The position numbers were made by a program, and so were the translations under genes. A DNA stretch of 64,000 nt, from contig NZ_LISW01000003.1 of NCBI RefSeq assembly GCF_001905735.1, forward strand, positions 620,341 through 684,340. The letters are read 5' to 3'. Each line of letters opens with the position of its first letter. Position 1 is the first letter of the stretch. This DNA comes from Streptomyces sp. CB01249. GTDB taxonomy: Bacteria; Actinomycetota; Actinomycetes; Streptomycetales; Streptomycetaceae. The notes below the pieces were generated by a model. The model had not been told where the DNA came from and ran no database searches. It worked only from the letters and a program-made list of their open reading frames with translations. Shown piece by piece: positions 51,386 through 60,628 of this stretch.

Positions 51386-51419
51386 GAAGAAGCCCCTCGC
51401 GGAAGCGGGGGGCTTCTTC
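51386..51419 (+). terminator. Terminator after tRNA-Lys copy 1
   Basis: An 11-bp perfect stem GAAGAAGCCCC / GGGGCTTCTTC with a 12-nt loop, 6 bp after the tRNA and before the convergent M6 protease gene; A-rich on one side, so it should work in both directions. Confidence 0.88.
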
Positions 51420-51451
51420 GTTGTCCGGTGCGGGACCGGCGGCGGGCCCGG

Positions 51452-52693
51452 TCAGGTGCCCGTGGTGATGCGGACCGTGTACGCGCCCGAGGGCGTCCGG
51501 TCCGCGACCTCGATCGTGGCGTGCGCACCGGGCACGGAGTACGTCTCGCCGACCCGCAGCGGCGCGTCCGCGAGCGGCGGGTAGACCGAGCGCTCCCAGC
51601 AGGCGTCGCTGTCCGGATGCGTGTCGAGCACCTCGACCGGGCCACCGCCGGACGGGGTCTCGTTGTGCACCCGGTAGAGCAGGACGCCCTCGGCGCAGGT
51701 CGAGAGGTCGTTGCCGGTGGAGGCGCGCGCCTCGACGGCCACCGCGCTGCCCTCGCCGGTCCTGATGACGGCGAGCCGGGTGCCGAGCGAGGCGCCGGGC
51801 ACGGGCACGTCGGCCATCGGTTCGAGGGTGACGACGCGGTCGCTCTGGACGCAGACCACCTGCCGGTCGTCCAGCCAGCCCAGCTTCCACTTGTGCCAGC
51901 CGAAGAGGTCCGGCGCCAGGCCGAACTGGCTGCCCATGACGTCCCAGTCGCCGACGTAGGTGTCCCAGTCGCCCTTGCCGTCGGTGGGCCGGTGGTAGAG
52001 GTCGGGCAGGTCGAAGACGTGTCCGGTCTCGTGGGCGAGGACGTTGTGGTCCGGCGGGTGCTGCTCGAAGACGGTGACGACGCGCCTGATGTCCGTACCG
52101 TCGGCGTGCAGCGGCCGGTCGAAGTTGACGACCTTGGTGGCGTCCGAGTCGACGCCGGGGGCGTCCGGGTCCGCGACGAGGTAGACGATGTCGTAGCGCG
52201 AGAAGTCGATCCGCCGGTCGGCCACGTGGATCGCGTCGCGCAGATAGGCGCTCCGCCGGTCGCTGGCCCAGTCGCGCTGTATGCCGTACCAGGTGGAGGG
52301 CTTCGGCATCCGGATCCACTCCCGCTGCGGGTGCGGGCGCAGCGTGAACTTCCCGTACGAGGCCCGCTGGAAGAACTGCGTGGTGGCCGGGAAGTAGTCG
52401 GCGGTGAGCTCGGCGGGGGTGGTGGCCGGCCTGGCGTCCGGGAACGAGAGGAAGACCATCACCGCGTCGAGGGGGTGGTCGGGGCGCGGGTAGGCGCCGT
52501 TCCAGCGGTCGACGCCGAGGGAGTGGTGCGCGGGGGTGCGGGGCAGCGCGCAGGGGGCGGCGTCCCCGGTGGCGGCGGCAGCGGGTCCGGCGACGAGGGA
52601 GGTGGCGACGAGCGCCAGCAGCGAGATCAGCCCGGCGGCCAGCGCGCGCGGGCTGGGCCGCTCCACCTCAGAGGGCCCGGGCTGACGCGGCAC
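51452..52693 (-). CDS. Secreted M6-family metalloprotease
   Basis: 413 residues from GTG 52693 with GGAGG 5 nt upstream. The signal peptide spans about residues 14-40 and ends AGPAAAA. The zinc motif is HETGHVFDLPDLYH, the M6 (immune inhibitor A-like) form of the metzincin-type HExxH motif, followed by WDVMGSQFG, the expected Met-turn. A C-terminal beta-rich domain of about 150 residues probably aids secretion or substrate binding. It should degrade extracellular protein. It is divergent from cdgA over a 428-bp spacer in which I see no other gene. Confidence 0.85.
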   Translation of the reverse strand: MPRQPGPSEVERPSPRALAAGLISLLALVATSLVAGPAAAATGDAAPCALPRTPAHHSLGVDRWNGAYPRPDHPLDAVMVFLSFPDARPATTPAELTADYFPATTQFFQRASYGKFTLRPHPQREWIRMPKPSTWYGIQRDWASDRRSAYLRDAIHVADRRIDFSRYDIVYLVADPDAPGVDSDATKVVNFDRPLHADGTDIRRVVTVFEQHPPDHNVLAHETGHVFDLPDLYHRPTDGKGDWDTYVGDWDVMGSQFGLAPDLFGWHKWKLGWLDDRQVVCVQSDRVVTLEPMADVPVPGASLGTRLAVIRTGEGSAVAVEARASTGNDLSTCAEGVLLYRVHNETPSGGGPVEVLDTHPDSDACWERSVYPPLADAPLRVGETYSVPGAHATIEVADRTPSGAYTVRITTGT

Positions 52694-53121
52694 ATCGACC
52701 TCCGGAACGGGGAGCGGACAGCTAGGGCCGCGGACGACTCCGGCGCGGGGCGCGGACCCTGGAACCCTCCCGTCCACCTTGTGCGGTTATGGCCGTTTCG
52801 TCACGCTGGACTCCCCCAGTCGTGTCGACCACCACTCCGCCGACTTCCTTCACAGACAGTCACAATCGATCACCCACGCAAGGCGAGAGAACAGAGGTGC
52901 GCAGAATCAATCAGTCGGGGACAAACCGGATCGGCGCCCGCCTGGGCCGTGCGAGTCGTGGGCGAGGTGCCCGAGGGCCGGGGCGCTGGATCGGCGCGGG
53001 GCGCGCCCTCTATGCTTCACCTCGCTTTCCTGCGCGGTTTCCGCCTCTGACGACGGCACTCCACGCGGCGGGCCAGTCCGGCCAGAGGTGTCCGGGACAG
53101 AACTGCAGGGCGGAGCGAACG

Positions 53122-54969
53122 GTGAGCGCAACCTCCGAAGGGCCGGGGCCCGAGGCGCCCTCCGCACAGCGACCCGAGGTCGCACAGAGTCACGAAGTGT
53201 GGCCGCCCGGCGTATCCGCCACCGAGGCGCACGACTACCGGGCCGCCTTCCGCGCCGCGACCCTGCCGATGGCCGTGGTCGACCACGAGGGCCTGATCGT
53301 CACCGCCAACGAGGCGCTCGGCGCGCTGGCGGGCACCGGGGCGGCTGCGCTCACCGCACAGTCGGCGGCCGATCTGGTCGACCTCGCGGCGGACGCCCGC
53401 GCCTGGCACGCGTACCGCGAGGTGCTGCACGGCCGGCGCTCCCGCTTCCGCTGCACCCGCCGCCTCAAGCACCCCGACGGGCGCTCGCTGTGGGCCGAGA
53501 TCACCGTCGTACCGCTGCCCGACGCCCGGCAGGCGCACCGCGACGACGTGCCCGGCCAGGTGCTGCTCTCCGTCGCGGACGTGAGCGACCGGCGCGAGCT
53601 GCAGAACCGGCTGCGCCACCTCCAGATGCACGACCCGGTGACCCGGCTGCCCAACCGCGCGCTGTTCTTCGAGCGGCTGTCGGCGGCCCTGCGCACCCCG
53701 CCGCACGAGGACGGCGCCGGCTCCCGCGTCGGGCTCTGCTATCTGGACCTGGACGGCTTCAAGGCGGTCAACGACACCCTGGGGCACCGCATCGGCGACC
53801 GGCTCCTCGCGGCCGTCGCCGCCCGGCTCACGGACTGCGCCGAGCAGGAGGGGGCGTACCCGTCCGGTGCCCCGCTGGTGGCCCGGCTCGGCGGCGACGA
53901 GTTCGCGGTCCTGGTCGAGGAGTCCACCGGCACCGAGCAGCTGACCGGCCTCGCGCGCACGGTGCTGGGCGCTCTTCAGCAGCCGTTCGACCTGGGCGGG
54001 CAGCGGCTCTCGGTGTCGGCGTCGATCGGCGTGGTGGAGCGGCCCGTCGCGGGCACGTCGGCCACCGGTCTCATGCAGGCCGCCGACACCACGCTGTACT
54101 GGGCGAAGGCGGACGGCAAGGCCCGCTGGACCCTGTTCGACCCCGAGCGCAACGCCCACCGGATGACCCGCCAGGCGCTGTCGTCCACGCTCCGCCCGGC
54201 CGTGGAGCGCGGCGAGTTCACCATCGAGTACCAGCCGCTGGTGGGTCTGGCCGACGGGGTGGTGCGCGGGGTCGAGGCGCTGGTGCGCTGGAACCACCCG
54301 CAGTTCGGCATGCTCGCGCCGAATCGGTTCGTCGCGATCGCCGAGGAGGACGGCTCGATCGTGCAGCTCGGGCGCTGGGTGCTGCGCTCCGCCTGCCGCC
54401 AGGCGAGGCGCTGGCAGCTGGACCACCCGGAGCGGCCGCCGCTGTTCATCAGCGTCAATGTCGCGGTGCGCCAGGTCTGGGACTCCGACCTGGTCACCGA
54501 TGTCGCGGAGATCCTGGCGGAGACCGGGCTCGACCCGGCGCTGCTCCAGCTGGAGCTGACCGAGTCGGCGGTGATGGGCTCGGCGGGCCGCCCGCTGCGG
54601 GCCCTCCAGGCGCTCAGCGACATGGGCGTGCGCATCGCCATCGACGACTTCGGCACCGGCTACTCGAACCTCGCCTACCTGAGCCGCCTCCCGGTGTCCG
54701 TACTCAAGCTGGACGGCGCGTTCGTGCGCGGCTTCCGGTACGAGGACGGCACGCATCCCAGCCCCGCCGACGAGACGATCGTGGAGGCCATGGTCGAGCT
54801 GGCGCACCGGCTGGGCCTCACCGTCACCGCGGAGTGCGTGGAGACGGCGGGCCAGGCGGAGCGGCTGCGCCGGATCGGCTGCGACACCGGACAGGGCTGG
54901 CTCTACTCGCGGGCGGTGGCCCCGGAGCGCATCGCCGAACTGATCGGAACCCGCGCCGCGGGGGCGTAG
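53122..54969 (+). CDS. cdgA: CdgA-like PAS-GGDEF-EAL cyclic-di-GMP enzyme
   Basis: 615 residues from GTG 53122 with GGAG 6 nt upstream. A PAS-like sensor (about 35-150: RAATLPMAVVDHEGLIVTAN) is followed by GGDEF (G257-F261) and EAL domains (E385 in GVEALVRW; ELTESA; DDFGTGYSNLAYLSRL). Both active-site motifs look intact, so it could make or break c-di-GMP, the second messenger that arms BldD. By position it matches S. coelicolor cdgA (SCO2817, from memory), a BldD target. The open frame upstream of 53122 is not supported by codon pattern. I could not identify a convincing BldD box by eye. Confidence 0.88.
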   Translation: MSATSEGPGPEAPSAQRPEVAQSHEVWPPGVSATEAHDYRAAFRAATLPMAVVDHEGLIVTANEALGALAGTGAAALTAQSAADLVDLAADARAWHAYREVLHGRRSRFRCTRRLKHPDGRSLWAEITVVPLPDARQAHRDDVPGQVLLSVADVSDRRELQNRLRHLQMHDPVTRLPNRALFFERLSAALRTPPHEDGAGSRVGLCYLDLDGFKAVNDTLGHRIGDRLLAAVAARLTDCAEQEGAYPSGAPLVARLGGDEFAVLVEESTGTEQLTGLARTVLGALQQPFDLGGQRLSVSASIGVVERPVAGTSATGLMQAADTTLYWAKADGKARWTLFDPERNAHRMTRQALSSTLRPAVERGEFTIEYQPLVGLADGVVRGVEALVRWNHPQFGMLAPNRFVAIAEEDGSIVQLGRWVLRSACRQARRWQLDHPERPPLFISVNVAVRQVWDSDLVTDVAEILAETGLDPALLQLELTESAVMGSAGRPLRALQALSDMGVRIAIDDFGTGYSNLAYLSRLPVSVLKLDGAFVRGFRYEDGTHPSPADETIVEAMVELAHRLGLTVTAECVETAGQAERLRRIGCDTGQGWLYSRAVAPERIAELIGTRAAGA

Positions 54970-54972
54970 GCC

Positions 54973-56085
54973 TTACGCGCCGGGCAGACCGTACGCGTCC
55001 GCGATCAGGCCGTAGCTGCGCAGCCGGGCCTCGCCGCCGTGGGCGTTGGCGGTGATCATCAGCTCGTCGGCGCCGGTGCGCTTGGCCAGGTCGTCCAGAC
55101 CGGAGCGGACCCCGTCGGCGGTGCCGTGCACGATGTTGACCAGCCAGTTGTCCACGAACTCGCGCTCCATCGGCGAGAAGGCGTACGCCTCCGCCTCCTC
55201 GGGCGTCGGGACGAGACCGGGCCGCCCGGACCGCAGCCGGAGCATCGAGAGGGCGCCGGTCAGCACCTGGCGCCGGGCCTCGCGCTCGTCGTCGGCGGCC
55301 AGCGCGGCGACGCCGATCAGGGCGTACGGGGCGTCGAGCACCGTGGACGGCTTGAAGGAGTCGCGGTACAGCTCCAGGGCCGGGACGGTGTTCTGGGCCG
55401 AGAAGTGGTGCGCGAAGGCGAACGGCAGCCCGAGCACCCCGGCGAGCCGGGCGCTGAAGCCGGAGGAGCCGAGCAGCCAGATGGGCGGGCGCGCCGGGGA
55501 CTGGACGCCGCCCTCGGCGGTGGCCTGGACGGGTCCGGGGACCGCGTGGATGCGGGCGTAGGGGTGTCCGTCGGGGAAGTCGTCGTCCAGGAACCGGGTC
55601 AGCTCCATCAGCTGCTGCGGGAAGTCGTCCGCACCCTCGTTCAGCCGGTCCGTGCGCCGGAGCGCCGCCGCCGTGGCGCCGTCCGTGCCGGGGGCGCGGC
55701 CCAGGCCGAGGTCCACGCGGCCGGGGGCCATCGCCTCCAGGGTGCCGAACTGCTCGGCGATGACCAGCGGGGCGTGGTTGGGCAGCATGACGCCGCCCGA
55801 GCCGAGGCGGATGCGCTCGGTGCGGGCGGCGGTGTGCGCCAGGATGACGGCCGGGGACGAGGAGGCGACGCCGGGCATCGAGTGGTGCTCGGCGACCCAG
55901 TAGCGGTGGAAGCCCCGGCGCTCGGCGAGCTGGGCGATCTCCACGCCGGTGCGCAGGGCCTGGCTCGCCGTGCGGCCCTGGCCGACGGTGACCAGGTCCA
56001 GCACGGACAGCGGCACGGGGGCGGTGCCCCGGGCCGTGCCGCGAATCTCGTCGCCCTGGATCTCGTCGCCTCGAATCTCGTCCAC
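54973..56085 (-). CDS. Luciferase-like (LLM) flavin-dependent oxidoreductase
   Basis: 370 residues. The bacterial-luciferase-like barrel starts PLSVLDLVTVGQG and has RYWVAEHHSMPGVASSSPA, LGSGGVMLPNHAPLVIAEQFGTLEAM, and GTADGVRSGLDDL. It belongs to the FMN- or F420-dependent monooxygenase/oxidoreductase group; the substrate is unknown. The N-terminus begins with a threefold pentapeptide repeat DEIRG-DEIQG-DEIRG encoded by 15-bp tandem repeats, so the true start might be downstream of it. It converges on cdgA (3 bp gap). Confidence 0.85.
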   Translation of the reverse strand: MDEIRGDEIQGDEIRGTARGTAPVPLSVLDLVTVGQGRTASQALRTGVEIAQLAERRGFHRYWVAEHHSMPGVASSSPAVILAHTAARTERIRLGSGGVMLPNHAPLVIAEQFGTLEAMAPGRVDLGLGRAPGTDGATAAALRRTDRLNEGADDFPQQLMELTRFLDDDFPDGHPYARIHAVPGPVQATAEGGVQSPARPPIWLLGSSGFSARLAGVLGLPFAFAHHFSAQNTVPALELYRDSFKPSTVLDAPYALIGVAALAADDEREARRQVLTGALSMLRLRSGRPGLVPTPEEAEAYAFSPMEREFVDNWLVNIVHGTADGVRSGLDDLAKRTGADELMITANAHGGEARLRSYGLIADAYGLPGA

Positions 56086-56184
56086 GTCTGGCCTCTCCGG
56101 TGGTGCGCGTCGGTGCTCGTCTGTCCGGAGAGCACGAACAGGAGGAGGGCTCCGTTTATTCCGGGCGTACCCCCCGCGCCCCGT

Positions 56185-56967
56185 CTACTGGTTCTTCCTG
56201 CTGTGCGCGTACGCCCGTCCGCTCCCCCGGCTCACCGGGGCCGGCGGCTGCTCGCGGTGAGCGAAGAGGGCGCCGAGCCTCGGGGCCCAGGCGGGGCGGT
56301 CGGCCAGCCGCAGGGCCTCCCGGGCCGCCACCTGGTTCGCGGTGAGGACGGGCTTGCCGAGCGCCTCCTCCAGCTCGGGGAGATGGGAGACGGTGTGCAG
56401 GGCCGTGTCGGGGATCAGGACGGCCTCGGCCTCGGGGCGGTCGGCCGCCCTGGCCAGGTCGAGCACCTGCTCCGCGCTCCAGGCGGCGGCCTCGGCGGCC
56501 TCGGTGACGCCCGCCGCGTGGGTGCCGGTCACCTCCGTGCCGGTCTCCCGGAGGAACGCGGAGAACCGCTCGGCGACCGCTTCCGGGTAGGTCGCGGCGA
56601 CCGCGACGCGCTCGGCGCCCAGCTTCCGCACCGCGTGGACGAAGCCGATCGAGGTGCTGGACGCGGGCACGCCCGCCGCCCGGGCGAGGGCCGCGACCTG
56701 GTCGTGGGCGCCCTGCCACCCGTACAGGAAGCTGCCGCCGTCGCAGGCCCAGACGATGGACTGGACCCCGGAGCGCTGCAGCTCCTCGATGCCCGCGGCG
56801 AGCCGGCCGGGGGTGCCCAGGGCGCTCAGGGGCTCCTCGCGGTAGGCGGCGTCCGGGCTCTCGGTGTGGTGGACGACGAGTCTGATGGTGCTGTCGAGGA
56901 GGATCTCCATGCGCGGATAGTCGTCCTCGGCGAAGTGGCCCGGGTAGAGGAATCCGACGGTCGTCAT
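56185..56967 (-). CDS. Maleate isomerase / Asp-Glu racemase superfamily enzyme (EutA-like)
   Basis: 260 residues from ATG 56967. The fold opens TTVGFLYPGHFAEDDYP. The first active-site cysteine is in SIVWACDGGSFLYG, but the second position, usually Cys before TALRT, reads IPDTALHT with Asp, so a two-cysteine racemase mechanism is unlikely. Similar proteins in ectoine clusters are called EutA. The gene is divergent from the ehu transporter operon, supporting a role in using ectoine-type solutes; this is inference. Confidence 0.75.
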   Translation of the reverse strand: MTTVGFLYPGHFAEDDYPRMEILLDSTIRLVVHHTESPDAAYREEPLSALGTPGRLAAGIEELQRSGVQSIVWACDGGSFLYGWQGAHDQVAALARAAGVPASSTSIGFVHAVRKLGAERVAVAATYPEAVAERFSAFLRETGTEVTGTHAAGVTEAAEAAAWSAEQVLDLARAADRPEAEAVLIPDTALHTVSHLPELEEALGKPVLTANQVAAREALRLADRPAWAPRLGALFAHREQPPAPVSRGSGRAYAHSRKNQ

Positions 56968-57306
56968 GTCCACCCTTTCTCTGCGCCTGCGTCTGCGCCC
57001 CGCGGGTTCGCGGCGGCACTGACCGGTTTCCCCGCTCCTGTTCCAGTATTCCGCCATCCGCCCCGGATATCGCCCCGGGCGGACCGGGCGCGCATGAACG
57101 GCGGGCGGCCGGGCATCCGTCGCGGTACGGAGCCGGGGTACGGGACATCCCGCGCAAACACCGCCTTCCGGCCCGCTCGCGGACACGGGAAGGTCACCCT
57201 CCGGCCACCGTTCGATTACATGCGCCCTCTTCCTGAATAGAAACCCCGGATCGGGCAGGCGCCAAGCCTGTCCGGACTGTTCGAACCCTTCAGGAGATTG
57301 CGAACC
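56968..57306. other. 339-bp spacer between the EutA-like gene and ehuB
   Basis: A divergent promoter region with no recognisable gene or strong palindrome. It presumably holds promoters for both directions and perhaps an operator for the IclR regulator encoded at the end of the ehu operon, but no inverted repeat stands out. Confidence 0.4.
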
Positions 57307-58209
57307 ATGGCTGACTTCCCGAACCTGTCCCGCCGGGGATTTCTCAACCGATCGGCAGCGGTGGGCGGTCTGCTCGTCGTCCCCGGCCTCCTCGCCGCGT
57401 GCAGCAAGACCGGTGAGGGCTCCGCCGACGGCGAAGGCGCGCTGGAAAAGCTCCGCAAGCAGGGTTTCGTACGGGTCGCCTACGCCGACGAGGCGCCGTA
57501 CGGCTACATGGAGGGCAAGGAACTCAAGGGCGAGGCGCCCACGTTGCACCGCGAGATCTTCAAGGCCCTCGGCGTGGACGAGCTGAAGCCCACCCTGTCC
57601 GAGTGGGACGGCCTGATCCCCGGTCTCCAGGCGGGCAAGTACGACGTGGTCAGCGCCGGTATGGCGATCACCCCGGACCGCTGCGCCAACGCCCTCTTCT
57701 CGGAGCCGGAGTTCATCTCGCCGACCGCGATGATGGTGAAGAAGGGCAACCCGAAGAAGGTCACCGACCTCGCCTCCGCGAAGGAGGCCGGGATCACCAT
57801 CGGGGTGATGGCGGGCGCGGTCGAGGGTTCGTACGCCAAGGGCGCCGGCATCCCCGAGGGAAAGATCAAGACGCTTCAGAAGCCGCAGGACGGCGCGGAC
57901 GCGGTCAAGGGCGGCCGGGTCGACGCGTTCCTGCTCACCGGGATCTCGCTGCGCTGGCTCGCCAAGACCAACGAGGGCACCGAGGTCACCGAGGCGTTCC
58001 TGCCCGAGGTGGACGGCGCGAAGCAGTACAGCCCCGGCGGCGCGGTCTTCCGCAAGGGCAACGAGGAGCTGCGCGACGCGTTCAACCGCGAGCTGAAGAA
58101 GATCGTCGCCGACAAGTCCCGCTATGTGGAGCTCCTGCGCGACTACGGCTTCGGGGCGACCGAACTGCCGCCGGCCACGCTGAAGACGGCCGATCTGTGC
58201 AAGGGCTGA
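57307..58209 (+). CDS. ehuB: EhuB-like ectoine/hydroxyectoine-binding lipoprotein
   Basis: 300 residues from ATG 57307 with AGGAG about 10 nt upstream. A twin-arginine-type signal (LSRRGFLNRS) and lipobox LLAAC (Cys32) precede a family 3 amino-acid-type binding fold (GFVRVAYADEAPYGYMEG, WDGLIPGLQAGKYDVVSAGM split by normal spacing, ending PATLKTADLCKG). It closely resembles EhuB. It captures the compatible solute for the permeases EhuC and EhuD directly downstream. Confidence 0.85.
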   Translation: MADFPNLSRRGFLNRSAAVGGLLVVPGLLAACSKTGEGSADGEGALEKLRKQGFVRVAYADEAPYGYMEGKELKGEAPTLHREIFKALGVDELKPTLSEWDGLIPGLQAGKYDVVSAGMAITPDRCANALFSEPEFISPTAMMVKKGNPKKVTDLASAKEAGITIGVMAGAVEGSYAKGAGIPEGKIKTLQKPQDGADAVKGGRVDAFLLTGISLRWLAKTNEGTEVTEAFLPEVDGAKQYSPGGAVFRKGNEELRDAFNRELKKIVADKSRYVELLRDYGFGATELPPATLKTADLCKG

Positions 58210-58228
58210 CAGGGACGGTACCCACCGC

Positions 58229-58963
58229 ATGAATGATTTCTTCTCGGCCTTCGCCGACGATCTGCCGCAGCTGCGGTCCGGCCTGTGGGTGACCCTGGAG
58301 GCCACGGTGTTCGGCGCCCTGGTGGCGCTGCTCCTGTCCTTCGTCCTCGGCCTGATGTCGCTCAGCCGGCTCATGCTGTCGCGCGGGGTCTCCCGCGTGG
58401 TCGTGGAGTTCTTCCGGGGCACCTCGCTGTACGTGCAGCTGTTCTGGCTGTACTACGCGATGCCGCAGCTCACCGGGTACGAACTGACGCCGCTGGTCTG
58501 CGGGGTGCTGGCGTTCGGCCTCAACTACGGGGCGTACGGCGCCGAAGTGGTGCGCGGCGCGGTCAACTCCGTACCGCGCGGGCAGTACGAGGCGGCGCTC
58601 GCGCTGAACATGTCGCCGCTGCACCGGATGCGCAAGGTGATCCTGCCGCAGGCGTGGGTGCAGATGATCCCGTCGTTCACCAACCTGCTGATCCAGCTGC
58701 TGAAGGCGACCCCGCTGCTGTGGCTGATCTCGGCGGCGGACCTGATGACCGCCATCGAGAAGCTCCGCAGCCGTACGGGCGAGACGCTCACCGCGTACGC
58801 GACGCTGCTGGTCTGCTACTTCGTCCTGGCCTACGCCCTGACCCTGCTCATGAACCTGCTGGAGCGGTCCGCCAAGCGGCGGCTCGGTCTGGCCACGGGC
58901 GGGAAGAGCCTGCTGAAGAGCCGTAGCGCCGTGTCCGCCGCCCAGGCCGGAGGTGCCGGGTGA
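58229..58963 (+). CDS. ehuC: EhuC-like ectoine/amino-acid ABC permease
   Basis: 244 residues with the HisM-type permease topology (about five helices) and EAA-loop-like sequence YEAALALNMSPLHRMRKVILPQAW. It begins 19 bp after ehuB, and its TGA overlaps the GTG start of the next permease by 4 bp. It forms the membrane channel with EhuD. Confidence 0.88.
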   Translation: MNDFFSAFADDLPQLRSGLWVTLEATVFGALVALLLSFVLGLMSLSRLMLSRGVSRVVVEFFRGTSLYVQLFWLYYAMPQLTGYELTPLVCGVLAFGLNYGAYGAEVVRGAVNSVPRGQYEAALALNMSPLHRMRKVILPQAWVQMIPSFTNLLIQLLKATPLLWLISAADLMTAIEKLRSRTGETLTAYATLLVCYFVLAYALTLLMNLLERSAKRRLGLATGGKSLLKSRSAVSAAQAGGAG

Positions 58964-59604
58964 ACAACGACTTCGACTGGGGCGCCGTCGGCGACGCGTT
59001 CCCCCAGGTCCTCAACGGGTTCTGGGTGACCCTGCTGGCCACGGTGTTCGGCACGCTGGTCGCCGCGGTGCTCGGGCTGGCCATCGCGGTCGCCGGGCGG
59101 GCCCCGAGCCGACTGGTGACCGTGCCGGTGAAGACGGTGATGGAGTTCATCCGCTCCACCCCGCTGATCGTTCAACTGGTGGGCGCCGCCGCCCTTTTCA
59201 CGTCCGTGGAGCCGCTGACGATCGGCATCGTGGTGCTGGGCGTCCACTACGCCACGTACACCTCCGAGGTCTACCGCGCCGGGATCGACGCCGTGCCGAA
59301 GGGGCAGTGGGAGGCGTGCCGGGCGCTGTCGATGACGCCCCGGCGGACCTGGCAGACGGTGATCCTGCCGCAGGCCGTGCGCAACGTGGTGCCCGCGCTG
59401 GGCAACTACGCGATCTCGATGTTCAAGGAAACGCCCTTCCTCGCCGTGATCACCGTGCACGAGATGGTCTTCGAGGCACGCGACTACGGCACACAGCACT
59501 TCGCGTTCACCGAGGTGTTCACGCTCGCCGGCCTGATCTTCCTGGTCGCGAGCTACCCCACGTCACTCCTGATGAGGAAGCTGGAGAAGCGCCTTGGCCA
59601 CTGA
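58960..59604 (+). CDS. ehuD: EhuD-like ectoine/amino-acid ABC permease
   Basis: 214 residues from GTG 58960. Five predicted helices, EAA loop EACRALSMTPRRTWQTVILPQAV, and the amino-acid permease N-terminus FWVTLLATVFGTLVA. It overlaps ehuC by 4 bp and ehuA by 11 bp, showing tight translational coupling. Confidence 0.88.
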   Translation: MNNDFDWGAVGDAFPQVLNGFWVTLLATVFGTLVAAVLGLAIAVAGRAPSRLVTVPVKTVMEFIRSTPLIVQLVGAAALFTSVEPLTIGIVVLGVHYATYTSEVYRAGIDAVPKGQWEACRALSMTPRRTWQTVILPQAVRNVVPALGNYAISMFKETPFLAVITVHEMVFEARDYGTQHFAFTEVFTLAGLIFLVASYPTSLLMRKLEKRLGH

Positions 59605-60445
59605 ACCCCTCCCCCTGCAGAAGAACGCGGCCACGGCCTCCGAGGCCGTCGCGCCCGTCGACGCCTCGAAGGACGGCGGCCACCCGCTCGTCCGCTTCGA
59701 CAAGGTCGTCAAGCGCTACGGGGACCACACGGTCCTGGACGAGCTGGACTTCACCGTCGAGCGCGGCGAGCACGTCACCCTGATCGGGCCCAGCGGCTCG
59801 GGCAAGACGACGATCCTGCGCCTCCTGATGACGCTGGAGCGGGTCAGCGACGGCGTGATCTGGATCAACGGCGAACCGCTGACGCACACCCGGGCGCCGG
59901 ACGGCTCGCTGAGGACGGCGTCCGAGAAGCACCTGCGGGCGGCCCGCCGGAGGATCGGAATGGTCTTCCAGCAGTTCAACCTCTTCCCCAACATGAAGGT
60001 GCTCCAGAACATCACCGAGGCGCCCGTCAACGTCCTCGGCATGGAACGGGACCAGGCGGAGACCCGGGCCCGGGAGCTGCTGGAGCTGGTCGGGCTCTCC
60101 GGCAAGGTCGACGCGCACCCCTCGCAGCTGTCCGGCGGGCAGCAGCAGCGGGTCGCCATCGCCCGGGCGCTGGCGATGGAGCCGGAGATCCTGCTGCTGG
60201 ACGAGGTGACCTCCGCGCTCGACCCGGAACTGGTGGCGGGGGTGCTGGACCTGCTGTGCGACATCGCCAGGAACACCGACATCACGATGCTGTGCGTGAC
60301 CCACGAGATGAGCTTCGCCCGGGACGTCTCGGAGAAGGTGCTGATGTTCGACGCCGGACGGGTCGTGGAGGCCGGTTCGCCGGAGAAAATCTTCTCCGAT
60401 CCCTCGCACGAACGCACGCGCGAATTCCTCAACGCAGTGCTGTGA
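59594..60445 (+). CDS. ehuA: EhuA-like ABC transporter ATPase
   Basis: 283 residues from a TTG start with GGAG 7 nt upstream, inside the ehuD 3' end. Walker A GPSGSGKTT, Q-loop in GMVFQQFNLFPNM, signature LSGGQQQR, Walker B ILLLDEVTSALDPE, H-switch in CVTHEMSFA. An N-terminal extension of about 30 residues is unusual. It powers the EhuBCD importer. Last transporter gene, 183 bp before the IclR gene. Confidence 0.9.
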   Translation: MATEPLPLQKNAATASEAVAPVDASKDGGHPLVRFDKVVKRYGDHTVLDELDFTVERGEHVTLIGPSGSGKTTILRLLMTLERVSDGVIWINGEPLTHTRAPDGSLRTASEKHLRAARRRIGMVFQQFNLFPNMKVLQNITEAPVNVLGMERDQAETRARELLELVGLSGKVDAHPSQLSGGQQQRVAIARALAMEPEILLLDEVTSALDPELVAGVLDLLCDIARNTDITMLCVTHEMSFARDVSEKVLMFDAGRVVEAGSPEKIFSDPSHERTREFLNAVL

Positions 60446-60628
60446 CCTCGGCATCCGTCGCTCGCGCATGACGGAGGCATATGCCATACGGGTGCGCCCC
60501 TGCTGACAGCTCCGGGGCGCACCCACGAGTCCGCCACACACCGCCCTGAACAGGCCGTCGGCGGCTATCGTGGTGGCCAGGTCGGGGCCCGCGAACCGGC
60601 CTCCGGTCCCGACTGGCAGGGGGAAGCC

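Noticed and set aside
52694..53121. BldD box in the cdgA promoter
   Set aside because: Only a half match (TCACGCTGGA near 52801) was seen; not enough to call although BldD control is known for the S. coelicolor orthologue.
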